NCBI RefSeq assembly: GCF_013426975.1
Contig: NZ_JACCPY010000020.1
Location: 1 to 64,000, forward strand
Direction: 5' to 3'
DNA: 64,000 nt
Source: Sphaerotilus sulfidivorans
Lineage (GTDB): Bacteria; Pseudomonadota; Gammaproteobacteria; Burkholderiales; Burkholderiaceae_C
The notes beneath the pieces are model-generated. The model had not been told where the DNA came from and did no database searches. It saw only the letters and a list, made by a program, of their open reading frames with translations. Made by a program: the position numbers and the translations under genes. Shown here in pieces: positions 47,428-55,918 of the stretch. Every line of letters starts with the position of its first letter. The first letter of the stretch is position 1.

Positions 47428-48555
47428 ATGAAGCTGTTCTCGTCGCGGCCCGCCAAGGCCCTCAATGTCGTGGTCGCCGCCGTCGCGGCGCTGTGCGCGA
47501 CCGGCGCCCAGGCGCAGGAATCCAAGGTCCTGAACATCTACAACTGGGCCGACTACATCGCCGAGGACACGATCAAGAACTTCGAGAAGGAGACCGGCAT
47601 CAAGGTCCGGTACGACAACTTCGACTCGAACGAGGCGCTGCACGCCAAGCTGATCGCCGGCAAGACCGGCTACGACATCGTCGTGCCCGGCTCGAACTGG
47701 GCCAAGCAGCAGATCGAGGCCGGCCTGCTGATGAAGCTCGACAAGAGCAAGATCCCCAACCTGGCCAACCTCGACCCCGCCATCCAGGCGCAGCTCGCCA
47801 AGATGGACCCGGGCAACGAGCACATCGTCGACTGGCTGTGGGGCTACACCACGGTCGGCATCAACGTCGACAAGGTCAAGGCCGCGCTGGGCGACAAGCC
47901 GATGCCCGACAACGCCTGGGATCTGGTCTTCAACCCGGACTATGTGAGCAAGCTCAAGGGCTGCGGCGTGGCGGTGCTCGACACCCCGTCGGAGATCATG
48001 CCGCTGGCGCTGAACTACATCGGCAAGGATCCGCACAGCAAGAACGCCGACGACTACAAGGCGGTGGCCGAGATGCTGAAGAAGGTGCGCCCGTCGGTGA
48101 CCCGCTTCGTGGGCTCGGGCTCGGACTACATCGACCAGATGGCCAAGGGCCAGCTCTGCGCGGTGGTGGGCTGGTCGGGCGACATCATGATCGCCAAGGA
48201 CAAGTCGGCCAAGGCCAAGAAGCCGCAGAACCTCGAGGTGCTGCTGCCCAAGAACGGCGGCCTGCTGTTCTTCGACACCATGGCGATCCCGAAGGACGCC
48301 AAGAACGTCGACAACGCCCACAAGTTCATCAACTACATCCTGAAGCCCGAGGTGCATGCGTCGCTGACCAATGCGGTCTTCTACGCCAACCCGAACAAGG
48401 CCTCGCTGAAGTTCGTCAAGCCGGAGCTGGCCAAGAACCCGGCCGTCTTCCCGGACGAGGCGGCGCTGGCCAGGATGATCGCCCCGGGCGTGCCTGACCA
48501 GGCCACCCGCAAGCTCATCACCCGCACCTTCACCAACTTCAAGGCCGGTCGCTGA
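47428..48555 (+). CDS. potF: Putrescine-binding periplasmic protein (PotF-like)
   Basis: It delivers putrescine to the PotGHI importer. The 375-residue product has a signal peptide (LNVVVAAVAALCATGAQA, cleavage near residue 29), the polyamine-binding start VLNIYNWADYIAEDTIKNFE, YTTVGINVDKVKAALG, and WSGDIMIAKD and FFDTMAIPKDAKNVDNAHKF segments. The start at 47428 has GGAG seven bases upstream; an earlier in-frame start is not needed. It begins the pot operon, 141 bases after puuC. Confidence 0.93.
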   Translation: MKLFSSRPAKALNVVVAAVAALCATGAQAQESKVLNIYNWADYIAEDTIKNFEKETGIKVRYDNFDSNEALHAKLIAGKTGYDIVVPGSNWAKQQIEAGLLMKLDKSKIPNLANLDPAIQAQLAKMDPGNEHIVDWLWGYTTVGINVDKVKAALGDKPMPDNAWDLVFNPDYVSKLKGCGVAVLDTPSEIMPLALNYIGKDPHSKNADDYKAVAEMLKKVRPSVTRFVGSGSDYIDQMAKGQLCAVVGWSGDIMIAKDKSAKAKKPQNLEVLLPKNGGLLFFDTMAIPKDAKNVDNAHKFINYILKPEVHASLTNAVFYANPNKASLKFVKPELAKNPAVFPDEAALARMIAPGVPDQATRKLITRTFTNFKAGR

Positions 48556-48586
48556 CCCAGGCTCCCAGAGAAGAGGACACAGACTC

Positions 48587-49687
48587 ATGGCCAAGCCCCA
48601 GGCGGACGGCGCCTTCCTGCGGATCGACTCCGTGGTGAAGGAGTTCGGCGACTTCCGCGCGGTCGACCAGGTCAGCCTGGACATCGCCAAGGGAGAGATC
48701 TTCGCGCTGCTCGGCTCGTCGGGCTGCGGCAAGTCGACCCTGCTGCGCATGCTCGCCGGCTTCGAGACGCCGACCTCGGGGCGGATCATCCTCAATGGCC
48801 AGGACCTCGCGGGCAAGCCGCCCTACGAGCGTCCGGTCAACATGATGTTCCAGTCCTATGCGCTGTTTCCTCACATGACGGTGGCCGACAACATCGCCTT
48901 CGGCCTGCGCCGCGACGGCCTGCCCAAGGCCGAGATCGCGCAGCGGGTCGAGGAGATGCTGCGCCTGGTGCAGCTGACCAAGCTGGCGGCGCGCAAGCCG
49001 CACCAGCTCTCGGGCGGCCAGCAGCAGCGGGTGGCGCTGGCGCGCAGCCTGGCCAAGCGCCCGCAGCTGCTGCTGCTCGACGAGCCGCTGGGCGCGCTCG
49101 ACAAGAAGCTGCGCGAGGCCACCCAGATCGAGCTGGTCAACATCATCGAGCAGGTCGGCGTGACCTGCGTGATGGTGACGCACGACCAGGAGGAGGCGAT
49201 GACGATGGCTTCCCGCATCGCGGTGATGAGCGAGGGCCGCTTCCTGCAGGTCGGCAGCCCGGCCGACATCTACGAGACGCCGACCACCCGATTCGTCGCC
49301 GACTTCATCGGCAACGTCAACCTGACCGACGGCCGCATCGTCGTCGACGAGGCCGACCATGTGCAGATCGAGTGCGCCGACTTCATGCACCACATCGGCC
49401 ACGGCATCACCGGCTACCTGGGCCAGCAGGTCACGGTGGCGGTGCGCCCGGAGAAGATCTCGCTGAGCGCCGAGCAGCCTGAGGGCCGCTTCAACCAGGT
49501 GCCCGGCACGGTCAAGGAAATGTCCTACTTCGGCGACACCACGCTCTACCACCTGGAGCTGGCCAGCGGCGCGCGGCTGAAGGTGACGGTCGAGAACGAC
49601 AGCCGCGACCGCAGCAACGCGCCCACCTGGGGCGACCGGGTCTGGGCGCACTGGCAGCCCAATGCCCAGGTCGTGCTGACCCAGTGA
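48587..49687 (+). CDS. potG: Putrescine ABC transporter ATPase (PotG-like)
   Basis: The 366-residue ATPase has Walker [10 protein letters not shown] at 43-51, the Q-loop [17 protein letters not shown], signature [20 protein letters not shown], Walker [17 protein letters not shown] and a switch histidine in [12 protein letters not shown]-terminal TOBE domain contains [13 protein letters not shown]. It is 31 bases after potF and 12 before potH. Confidence 0.94.
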   Translation: MAKPQADGAFLRIDSVVKEFGDFRAVDQVSLDIAKGEIFALLGSSGCGKSTLLRMLAGFETPTSGRIILNGQDLAGKPPYERPVNMMFQSYALFPHMTVADNIAFGLRRDGLPKAEIAQRVEEMLRLVQLTKLAARKPHQLSGGQQQRVALARSLAKRPQLLLLDEPLGALDKKLREATQIELVNIIEQVGVTCVMVTHDQEEAMTMASRIAVMSEGRFLQVGSPADIYETPTTRFVADFIGNVNLTDGRIVVDEADHVQIECADFMHHIGHGITGYLGQQVTVAVRPEKISLSAEQPEGRFNQVPGTVKEMSYFGDTTLYHLELASGARLKVTVENDSRDRSNAPTWGDRVWAHWQPNAQVVLTQ

Positions 49688-49699
49688 GGAGCTGAAGGC

Positions 49700-50638
49700 A
49701 TGGCCCGACCCTCTTCCGTCGCGACACGGCTGCGCTCGCTGTTCAGCGGCCGCACGCTGCTGATCGGCACGCCCTTCCTGTGGCTGCTGGTGTTCTTCCT
49801 GCTGCCCTTCCTGATCGTGCTGCGCATCAGCCTGGCCGAGATGGACGGCGCGATGGTGAGCGACCTGTTCACCTACGCGAACAACGAGCTTTTCATGAAG
49901 CTCAAGCTGCAGAACTACCTGACCATTCTCGAGGACGACCTCTACCTCAGCACCTACGCACAGTCGCTGAAGTACGCCGGCATCACCACCGTGGTCTGTC
50001 TGGCCATCGGCTACCCCTTCGCCTATTTCATGGCGCGTTCGCCCTCCACCGTGCAGCCGCTGCTGCTGATGGGCGTGATGCTGCCGTTCTGGACCAGCTT
50101 CCTGCTGCGCGTCTATGCCTGGAAGGGTCTGCTGGACGCCGACACCGGCTGGGTCGGCACCTTCCTGAACACCATCGGCGCCGACAAGCTGCTGTTGCCG
50201 CTCGGGCTGATCTCGGCCGAGGGGCAGTACATGTACACGCCCTTCTCGCTGATCCTGGGCATGGTCTACACCTACCTGCCCTTCATGATCCTGCCGCTGT
50301 ACGGCACGCTGTCCAAGCTGGACCTGCGCCTGCTCGAGGCCGCGCAGGACCTGGGCGCCACGCCCTGGCAGGCCTTCTGGCGCATCACCGTGCCGCTGTC
50401 CAAGGGCGGCATCATCGCCGGCGCGATGCTGGTGTTCATCCCGTGCGTGGGCGAGTACGTGATCCCCGAGCTGCTCGGCGGCCCGGAGACGCTGATGATC
50501 GGCCGGGTGCTCTGGGACGAGTTCTTCTCCAACAACGACTGGCCGATGGCCTCGAGCGTGGCCGTCACCATGGTGCTGCTGATCATCGTGCCGCTGGCGA
50601 TCTTCAACCGCAACCAGGCGCAGGAGGCGCGCAAGTGA
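49700..50638 (+). CDS. potH: Putrescine ABC transporter permease (PotH-like)
   Basis: The 312-residue membrane protein has about six transmembrane helices (first TLLIGTPFLWLLVFFLLPFL) and the EAA loop LRLLEAAQDLGATPWQAFWR that docks on the ATPase. Its stop overlaps the GTG start of the partner permease (GTGA). Confidence 0.93.
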   Translation: MARPSSVATRLRSLFSGRTLLIGTPFLWLLVFFLLPFLIVLRISLAEMDGAMVSDLFTYANNELFMKLKLQNYLTILEDDLYLSTYAQSLKYAGITTVVCLAIGYPFAYFMARSPSTVQPLLLMGVMLPFWTSFLLRVYAWKGLLDADTGWVGTFLNTIGADKLLLPLGLISAEGQYMYTPFSLILGMVYTYLPFMILPLYGTLSKLDLRLLEAAQDLGATPWQAFWRITVPLSKGGIIAGAMLVFIPCVGEYVIPELLGGPETLMIGRVLWDEFFSNNDWPMASSVAVTMVLLIIVPLAIFNRNQAQEARK

Positions 50639-51480
50639 TCATCACCCCCGCCGCCCGCTGGACCAGCCGCATCTGGCTGGCTGCCGGCTTCCTGTTCCTG
50701 TACCTGCCGATCATCGCGCTGGTGGTCTACAGCTTCACCGACTCGCCGGTGCCCAATGTCTGGGCCGGCTTCTCGCTGCGCTGGTACGAGAAGCTCGTCG
50801 GCGACGAGGACATCCGCCATGCGCTGTTCCTGTCGCTGCAGATCGCCGCGGCCAGCGCCACCGGCTCGGTGGTGCTGGGCACGCTGGCGGCGCTGACGCT
50901 GGAGCGCCATCCGCGCTTCCGGGGCCGCACCCTCTTCTCCGGCATGATCAACGCGCCGCTGGTGATGCCCGAGGTGATCGTCGGCCTGTCGCTGCTGCTG
51001 ATGCTGGTGTCGATGCAGCGCCTGTTCGGCGTGCCCGAGCGGGGCCTGACCACCATCTGGCTCGGCCACATGCTGGTCGGCATGGCCTATGCGACGGTGG
51101 TGATCGCCGCGCGGCTGCGCGACCTCAATCCGCAGTTCGAGGAGGCCGCGCAGGACCTGGGTGCGCGCCCGCTGCAGGTCTTCTTCCTGGTGACGCTGCC
51201 GATGATCGCGCAGTCGCTGCTGGCGGCCTGGCTGCTGACCTTCACGCTCTCGCTCGACGATGTGGTGATGTCGGCCTTCCTGTCGGGCCCGGGCTCGACC
51301 ACGCTGCCGCTGGTGATCTTCAGCCGTGCCCGCCTGGGGCTGGACCCGACGGTCAATGCGCTGGCCACGGTGGTCATCGTGGTGGTGGCGATCTTCGTCG
51401 TGGTCTCGAGCTACATGATCGCGCTGCGGGAGAAGCGTCTGCAGCAGGAGCAGAAGGCGGCGATGAAAGCCGCCGGATGA
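50635..51480 (+). CDS. potI: Putrescine ABC transporter permease (PotI-like)
   Basis: The 281-residue membrane protein starts at the GTG that overlaps the potH stop and has GGAGG just upstream. It has six helices (first IWLAAGFLFLYLPIIALVVY) and the EAA loop PQFEEAAQDLGARPLQVFFL. Its stop overlaps the next gene (ATGA). Confidence 0.92.
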   Translation: MIITPAARWTSRIWLAAGFLFLYLPIIALVVYSFTDSPVPNVWAGFSLRWYEKLVGDEDIRHALFLSLQIAAASATGSVVLGTLAALTLERHPRFRGRTLFSGMINAPLVMPEVIVGLSLLLMLVSMQRLFGVPERGLTTIWLGHMLVGMAYATVVIAARLRDLNPQFEEAAQDLGARPLQVFFLVTLPMIAQSLLAAWLLTFTLSLDDVVMSAFLSGPGSTTLPLVIFSRARLGLDPTVNALATVVIVVVAIFVVVSSYMIALREKRLQQEQKAAMKAAG

Positions 51481-52427
51481 GCGCCGCAGCGGGCGGCGTG
51501 CTGACGGCCACGAACCGCATGCCCTGGCGCGCCTGGGCCTGCCTGGCCGCCAGCATGGCGCTGGTCGGCAGCTATGTCGGCCTGTCGAAATGGCTGGTCG
51601 CGGTCTTTCCGGTCTTCCTGCTGGCGGGCCTGCGCTTCGGCATCGCCGCGGTGGCGATGGGCGGCTGGACCCGCCGCCCCGCCGACGAACCCGAGCAGAC
51701 CCGGCAGGACCGCGGGCTGCTCTTCCTGCTGAGCCTGCTGGGCAATTTCCTGTTCTCGATCTGCATGCTCTTCGGCGTGCAGCTCAGCACCGCGCTGGCC
51801 GCCGGGGTGATCATGGCGGCGCTGCCCGGCGTGGTGGCGCTGCTCTCGCGCGTCTTCCTGGGCGAGCGGCTGTCGCGCCAGGTGCTGGCGGGCATCGCCT
51901 GCGCGGTCAGCGGCATCGCGCTGGTGACACTGAGCAAGACCGGCGCCGCGGCCGATGCGGGCACCTCGTCGCTGCTGGGCAATCTGCTGCTGCTCGCGGC
52001 GGTGGTCTGCGAGGCCAGCTATGTGGTGATCGGCAAGAAGCTCTCCGGGCGGCTGGGCCCCAAGCGCATCAGCGCGCTGGTCAACCTCTGGGGCCTGGCG
52101 CTGGTGGCGCCGCTGGCGCTGTGGCAGGCACGGCAGTTCGACTTCTCGCAGGTGGCGCTGCCGATCTGGGGCCTGCTGGTGTTCTACGCGCTGGCCGCCA
52201 GCATGATCACCGTCTGGCTGTGGATGACCGGGCTGCGCCATGTGCCGGCCTCGCAGGCAGGCGTGTTCACCGTGATGCTGCCAGTGTCGGCCGCCGCGGT
52301 CGGCGTGCTGCTGCTGGGCGAGCCCTTCAGTGCCGCGCAGGCCGGCGCCTTCGCGCTGGCGCTGCTGGGCGTGGTGCTGGCCACCTGGCCGGGGCGCGGC
52401 AACATCGCAAGCACATCCGCGCACTGA
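51477..52427 (+). CDS. EamA/DMT-family membrane transporter
   Basis: The 316-residue product has ten predicted membrane helices in two EamA repeats (MALVGSYVGLSKWLVAVFPV; LLLLAAVVCEASYVVIGKKL; VFTVMLPVSAAAVGVLLLGE). The substrate is unknown; family members export metabolites or amino acids. The ATGA overlap with potI places it at the end of the polyamine transport operon, so export or balance of polyamine-derived compounds is possible. Confidence 0.85.
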   Translation: MSAAAGGVLTATNRMPWRAWACLAASMALVGSYVGLSKWLVAVFPVFLLAGLRFGIAAVAMGGWTRRPADEPEQTRQDRGLLFLLSLLGNFLFSICMLFGVQLSTALAAGVIMAALPGVVALLSRVFLGERLSRQVLAGIACAVSGIALVTLSKTGAAADAGTSSLLGNLLLLAAVVCEASYVVIGKKLSGRLGPKRISALVNLWGLALVAPLALWQARQFDFSQVALPIWGLLVFYALAASMITVWLWMTGLRHVPASQAGVFTVMLPVSAAAVGVLLLGEPFSAAQAGAFALALLGVVLATWPGRGNIASTSAH

Positions 52428-52464
52428 TCGCCGGCAGGTTCGGCTGCGGCCCTGCCGGGCACAG

Positions 52465-52482
52465 GGGCAGAGGCCTCTGCCC
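52465..52482. repeat. Perfect 18-bp palindrome between the EamA gene and ohrR
   Basis: GGGCAGAGGCCTCTGCCC reads the same on both strands. It has no T-run. It may act as a terminator-like hairpin or as a protein site. Confidence 0.5.
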
Positions 52483-52490
52483 GGCGAATT

Positions 52491-52517
52491 CAATTGCACA
52501 CAACTAGACTGTGTACA
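52491..52517. promoter_or_regulatory. OhrR-type operator overlapping the ohrR start region
   Basis: CAATTG (52491-52496) leads into TGCACACA (52495-52502) and its near-complement TGTGTACA (52510-52517), seven bases apart. OhrR boxes are AT-rich palindromes of this kind. The site ends two bases before the ohrR ATG, so binding would block the gene's own transcription. Confidence 0.55.
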
Positions 52518-52519
52518 TC

Positions 52520-52996
52520 ATGAATTCCGGCTCCGCAGACTCCCCCCTCCCGGCAGACGCCTGGCTGGCCCTGGACCAGCAGCTGTGCTTCGCGCTGTAT
52601 TCCGCCTCGCTGGCGATGACGAAGCGCTACCGCCCGCTGCTCGACGCGCTCGGCCTGACCTATCCGCAGTACCTGGTGATGCTGGTGCTGTGGGAGCGTG
52701 ACGGCCAGGGCGTGGGCGAGCTCGGCGAGCGGCTCTCGCTCGACTCCGGCACGCTCACGCCGCTGCTGCGCCGGCTCGAGGAAGCCGGTCTGCTCGAGCG
52801 CCGCCGCAGCCGCGACGACGAGCGCCGCGTCACGGTCGTGCTGAGCACCGCCGGCCAGGCGCTGAAGGCCCGCGCGGGCGAGATTCCGCGCCAGATCGCC
52901 GCCTCCACCGGCTGCTCGCTCGACGAACTGGCCGCGCTGCGCGGCCAGCTCGCCCGGCTGCGTGCGGCCCTGCTCCAGTCTCCTCCCGGCCCCTGA
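52520..52996 (+). CDS. ohrR: MarR-family organic-peroxide sensor OhrR
   Basis: OhrR represses ohr until its N-terminal cysteine is oxidised by an organic hydroperoxide. The 158-residue product has the sensing cysteine (Cys23) in LALDQQLCFALYSASLAMTK and tyrosine partners in LGLTYPQYLVML. Its wing is in LSLDSGTLTPLLRRLEEAGL and RSRDDERRVTVVLS. The start at 52520 is chosen; a GTG at 52511 lies within the operator. Ohr follows 48 bases later. Confidence 0.92.
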   Translation: MNSGSADSPLPADAWLALDQQLCFALYSASLAMTKRYRPLLDALGLTYPQYLVMLVLWERDGQGVGELGERLSLDSGTLTPLLRRLEEAGLLERRRSRDDERRVTVVLSTAGQALKARAGEIPRQIAASTGCSLDELAALRGQLARLRAALLQSPPGP

Positions 52997-53044
52997 GCCG
53001 CCCCTTGACCGCCCCTTGACCTGTTCCCCCTGAAAGGAAAGACC

Positions 53045-53470
53045 ATGTCCCTGCAGCAAGTCCTCTACACCGCCCGCGCCACCGCCACCGGAGGCCGCGA
53101 CGGCGCCGCCACCAGCGACGACGGCCGCCTGGACGTCAAGCTCTCGGTGCCCAAGGGCCTGGGCGGCGACGACGGCGCCGGCACCAATCCCGAGCAGCTC
53201 TTCGCCGCCGGCTACGCCGCCTGCTTCATGGGCGCGATGAAGTTCGTCGCCGGCCAGAAGAAGATCGCGCTGCCGGCCGGCCTGAAGATCGACTCGGAAG
53301 TCGGCATCGGCCCGATCCCGAACGGCTTCGGCATCCAGGTGACGCTCAACATCCATGTGCCCGGCGTCGAGCGCGCGGTCGCCGACGAGGTGGTGCAGGC
53401 CGCCCACATCGTCTGCCCCTACTCGAACGCGACCCGCGGCAACATCGAGGTGACGCTGAACCTGGTCTGA
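53045..53470 (+). CDS. ohr: Organic hydroperoxide resistance peroxidase Ohr
   Basis: Ohr reduces fatty-acid and other organic hydroperoxides using lipoylated partners. The 141-residue product has the two reactive cysteines, Cys60 (FAAGYAACFMGAMKF) and Cys124 (HIVCPYSNATRGN), and the family start YTARATATGGRDGAA. It has a strong GAAAGGAAAG ribosome site and is coupled to ohrR. Confidence 0.95.
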   Translation: MSLQQVLYTARATATGGRDGAATSDDGRLDVKLSVPKGLGGDDGAGTNPEQLFAAGYAACFMGAMKFVAGQKKIALPAGLKIDSEVGIGPIPNGFGIQVTLNIHVPGVERAVADEVVQAAHIVCPYSNATRGNIEVTLNLV

Positions 53471-53526
53471 TCCCGGTCCGATCCCGGTCTGACCTCGGTC
53501 GGGGCCCGGCCCGAGGCGGCCGGACC

Positions 53527-54519
53527 TCAGCCGCCGCGGCGCGCCAGCAGCCGCAGCAGCACCTCGATGCGCGCCTGCGCCGAGGTCAGCGCGCCGGCAT
53601 CCGGCAGCAGATCGGTCGACGAGGGCACGATGCAGCCGGCGCCGCCGCGCAGCGCGCGCAGCACCAGCACGCCGGCGGCCTGCGCCCGCAGCAGCGCCGC
53701 CATCAGGTCCTGATGCACCGAGCCGTTGCCGGTGGCGGCCACCACCAGGCCCTGCACCCCGACCTGCACCAGCAGATCGACCAGCCGGCCGTCGGCACCG
53801 GCATGGCTGGTGACGATCTGCACATCCGGCCAGATGTCGGCCGCCAGCACCTTCAGGCCCAGCGGCTGCTCCACCGGCCATTCGCGCAGCCGGCGCAGCT
53901 GGCCGGCCTCGACATGCGCGAGCGGGCCGGCGTCGCCCGCGCTGAAGGCGTCGAGCCGGTAGGGATGGACCTTGCGGACCTCCGCACCCGGCCAGACCTG
54001 CCCGCCCAGCACCGCCATCACCCCGCGCGCGCCGGGCCAGCCCACCACCGTCAGTGCGTCGTCCAGGTTCTGCGGCCCGTCAGGCTGCGGCGCACTGGCC
54101 GGACGCATCGCCGCGGCCAGCACCACCGGGCGCGACGGCGCCAGCACCCGGTGCAGCAGGTAGGCGGTCTCTTCCAGCGTGTCGGTGCCGTGGGTCACGA
54201 TGATGCCGTCGACCTCCGGCCGGTCCAGATGGTGCTGCACCCGCTCGGCCAGCCGGCGCCAGATCGCGTGGCTCATGTCCTTGCTGTCGACCTGCGAGAC
54301 CTGCTCGGACTCGATGCGCCAGCCCGCGTCGATGCGCCGGCGCAGGCCCAGCACCCCCTCGATCAGATCCTGGACCGCGACCTGGCCGGCCTTGTAGCCG
54401 ACCACATCGGTGCTCTGCTCGGCCCGGCCGGCAATCGTGCCGCCGGTGCCCAGAATGACGATATGACGGCCGTCGTGCGAGGGCCGACGGGAGAGCACAT
54501 CGCTGCTTGTCATCTGCAT
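53527..54519 (-). CDS. Cytosolic asparaginase
   Basis: It hydrolyses asparagine to aspartate and ammonia. From 54519 the product has 330 residues and no signal peptide. The asparaginase/glutaminase marks are GTGGTIAGRAE (nucleophile Thr), QVDSKDMSHAIW, and VTHGTDTLEETAYLLH with the Thr-Asp pair. AMRPASAPQPDGPQNLDDAL, where the family lysine motif is expected, is also present. A second ATG at 54513 is equally possible; neither has a good ribosome site. The open frame extending to 55287 crosses lexA and is rejected. It is divergent from lexA. Confidence 0.87.
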   Translation of the reverse strand: MQMTSSDVLSRRPSHDGRHIVILGTGGTIAGRAEQSTDVVGYKAGQVAVQDLIEGVLGLRRRIDAGWRIESEQVSQVDSKDMSHAIWRRLAERVQHHLDRPEVDGIIVTHGTDTLEETAYLLHRVLAPSRPVVLAAAMRPASAPQPDGPQNLDDALTVVGWPGARGVMAVLGGQVWPGAEVRKVHPYRLDAFSAGDAGPLAHVEAGQLRRLREWPVEQPLGLKVLAADIWPDVQIVTSHAGADGRLVDLLVQVGVQGLVVAATGNGSVHQDLMAALLRAQAAGVLVLRALRGGAGCIVPSSTDLLPDAGALTSAQARIEVLLRLLARRGG

Positions 54520-54523
54520 AGAA

Positions 54524-54539
54524 CTGGATAAAAATACAG
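54524..54539. promoter_or_regulatory. LexA (SOS) box 1
   Basis: CTGGATAAAAATACAG fits CTGT-N8-ACAG with one mismatch in the left arm. It lies 35 bases before lexA and five bases before the asparaginase ATG. Confidence 0.8.
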
Positions 54540-54542
54540 TCA

Positions 54543-54558
54543 CTGGATATCTGAACAG
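54543..54558. promoter_or_regulatory. LexA (SOS) box 2
   Basis: CTGGATATCTGAACAG is a second box of the same form, 19 bases after the first, giving the double operator known for lexA autoregulation. It ends 15 bases before the lexA start. Confidence 0.8.
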
Positions 54559-54573
54559 CCCCAAGGACATCCC

Positions 54574-55245
54574 ATGGACGCGAGCCCGAAGCTCACCCCT
54601 CGCCAGCAGGACATCATGGCGCTGATCCTGCGCACGATCGAGACGACCGGCGCACCGCCCACACGGGCCGAGATCGCCACCGAATTCGGTTTCCGCTCGC
54701 ACAACGCCGCCGAGGAGCACCTGCGCGCACTGGCCCGCAAGGGCGTGATCGAACTGGTCGGAGGCACCTCGCGGGGCATCCGGCTCAAGTCTGACATATT
54801 GCGCAGCCTGAGGCCGGGCACCACCGACAGCGCCGACGCCGCTTCGCCCGACACGATGAGCGTGCCGCTGGTCGGCCGGGTCGCCGCCGGCAGCCCGATC
54901 CTGGCGCAGGAACACATCGAACGCAGCTACACGATCGAGCCCCATCTCTTCACCCGCCGCCCCGACTACCTGCTGAAGGTGCGCGGCATGAGCATGCGCG
55001 ATGCCGGCATTCTCGACGGCGACCTGCTGGCGGTGCAGCGCAGTGCCCGGGCCCAGGCCGGTCAGATCGTCGTTGCCCGGCTGGGGGACGAGGTCACCGT
55101 CAAGCGCCTGCGCCACGGCTCGGCGGGCATCGAACTGCATCCGGAAAACCCGGATTTCCCGGTCATCCATGTGCAGCCGGATGATCCGGACTTCTGCATC
55201 GAGGGCCTGGCGGTCGGTCTGATCCGCAACAGTCCGATGCTGTAG
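54574..55245 (+). CDS. lexA: LexA repressor
   Basis: LexA is the SOS repressor that cleaves itself when RecA is activated. The 223-residue product has a winged helix ([40 protein letters not shown]), the cleavage site Ala105-Gly106 in GRVAAGSP, the catalytic serine Ser140 in [16 protein letters not shown] and Lys177 in DEVTVKRL. Two SOS boxes precede it. An AAGGAC ribosome site is in place. A GC-rich hairpin follows directly. Confidence 0.97.
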   Translation: MDASPKLTPRQQDIMALILRTIETTGAPPTRAEIATEFGFRSHNAAEEHLRALARKGVIELVGGTSRGIRLKSDILRSLRPGTTDSADAASPDTMSVPLVGRVAAGSPILAQEHIERSYTIEPHLFTRRPDYLLKVRGMSMRDAGILDGDLLAVQRSARAQAGQIVVARLGDEVTVKRLRHGSAGIELHPENPDFPVIHVQPDDPDFCIEGLAVGLIRNSPML

Positions 55246-55274
55246 CCCGCGGCGGCCACGCCGCCTGCGGGCTG
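55245..55274. terminator. Hairpin directly after lexA
   Basis: AGCCCGCGGCGGC (55245-55257) pairs with GCCGCCTGCGGGCT (55261-55274), with one bulged T and a CAC loop. There is no T-run, so it may end transcription weakly or protect the lexA message. Confidence 0.5.
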
Positions 55275-55400
55275 ACGGCTGCTGCACTGTCCTCTCGTCC
55301 CGGCCCGGACTCGCGGGTCCCCTGTCGCGCCATGCGGCCCTTCCGGCCGGGCGGGCTGACGCTCGCCTGCACCGGTACCCTCAAGATCCAGGAGGTTCCG

Positions 55401-55829
55401 ATGTTTCCGATGCTCGCCCGCTGGCTGCGCCGTGCTCCGCGCCCGGTCCTGTCGCCGAATCTCGCAGCAGACATCGCTGCGGACCTCGCACCCGATCTCG
55501 ATCTGGCAGCGGTCGCGGCGATGTCCGACCGGCCGCTGCCCCGGCCCTCGCTCTCGCCCCTCTCGCCCCGTTCGACGACATCGCCCATCGCGCCACAACG
55601 GCCCGTGCATCCGCAGGGCATCGTGCTTTCGCGCAGCATGCCGACCTCGGTGCGCCATGCCGACTCCCGTCGTCTGTGGCCCGCGCAGGCCCTCGCCGCC
55701 GGCCCCGACGACATTCCAGACGAACGCCTCCACCTGCAGATCGATCCCCAGGATCCGCGCCGGGTGCGCATCAGCGGCAGCATGCGCGAAGTCTGCGCCG
55801 CGCTCGACGCGCTGATCGCGGTGCAGTGA
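55401..55829 (+). CDS. Unknown protein downstream of lexA
   Basis: A strong AGGAGG ribosome site precedes the ATG at 55401. The 142-residue product has a basic, hydrophobic start (MFPMLARWLRRAPRPVLSPN), a Ser/Pro-rich middle and a more ordered C-terminal part with LHLQIDPQDPRRVRISGSMR and EVCAALDALIAVQ. I recognise no family. Its place 155 bases after lexA could mean a link to SOS, but it may have its own promoter. Codon use agrees with a real gene. Confidence 0.65.
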   Translation: MFPMLARWLRRAPRPVLSPNLAADIAADLAPDLDLAAVAAMSDRPLPRPSLSPLSPRSTTSPIAPQRPVHPQGIVLSRSMPTSVRHADSRRLWPAQALAAGPDDIPDERLHLQIDPQDPRRVRISGSMREVCAALDALIAVQ

Positions 55830-55866
55830 TCCGGCAAAGACCCGGGAAAAGCAGAAGGAAGCAGAA

Positions 55867-55887
55867 AGGGCCGGCAAGGCCGGCCCT
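55867..55887 (-). terminator. Terminator of the phaCAB operon
   Basis: AGGGCCGGC (55867-55875) pairs perfectly with GCCGGCCCT (55879-55887) around AAG. On the minus strand the stem is followed by TTTCTGCTT, so it ends transcription coming from phaB. Confidence 0.7.
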
Positions 55888-55918
55888 CGGATTCGCAGGC
55901 GTCACCGCCAGCAAGGCA

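Noticed and set aside
54520-55287. N-terminal extension of asparaginase across lexA
   Set aside because: The added sequence has no family similarity and is antisense to lexA and its SOS boxes.
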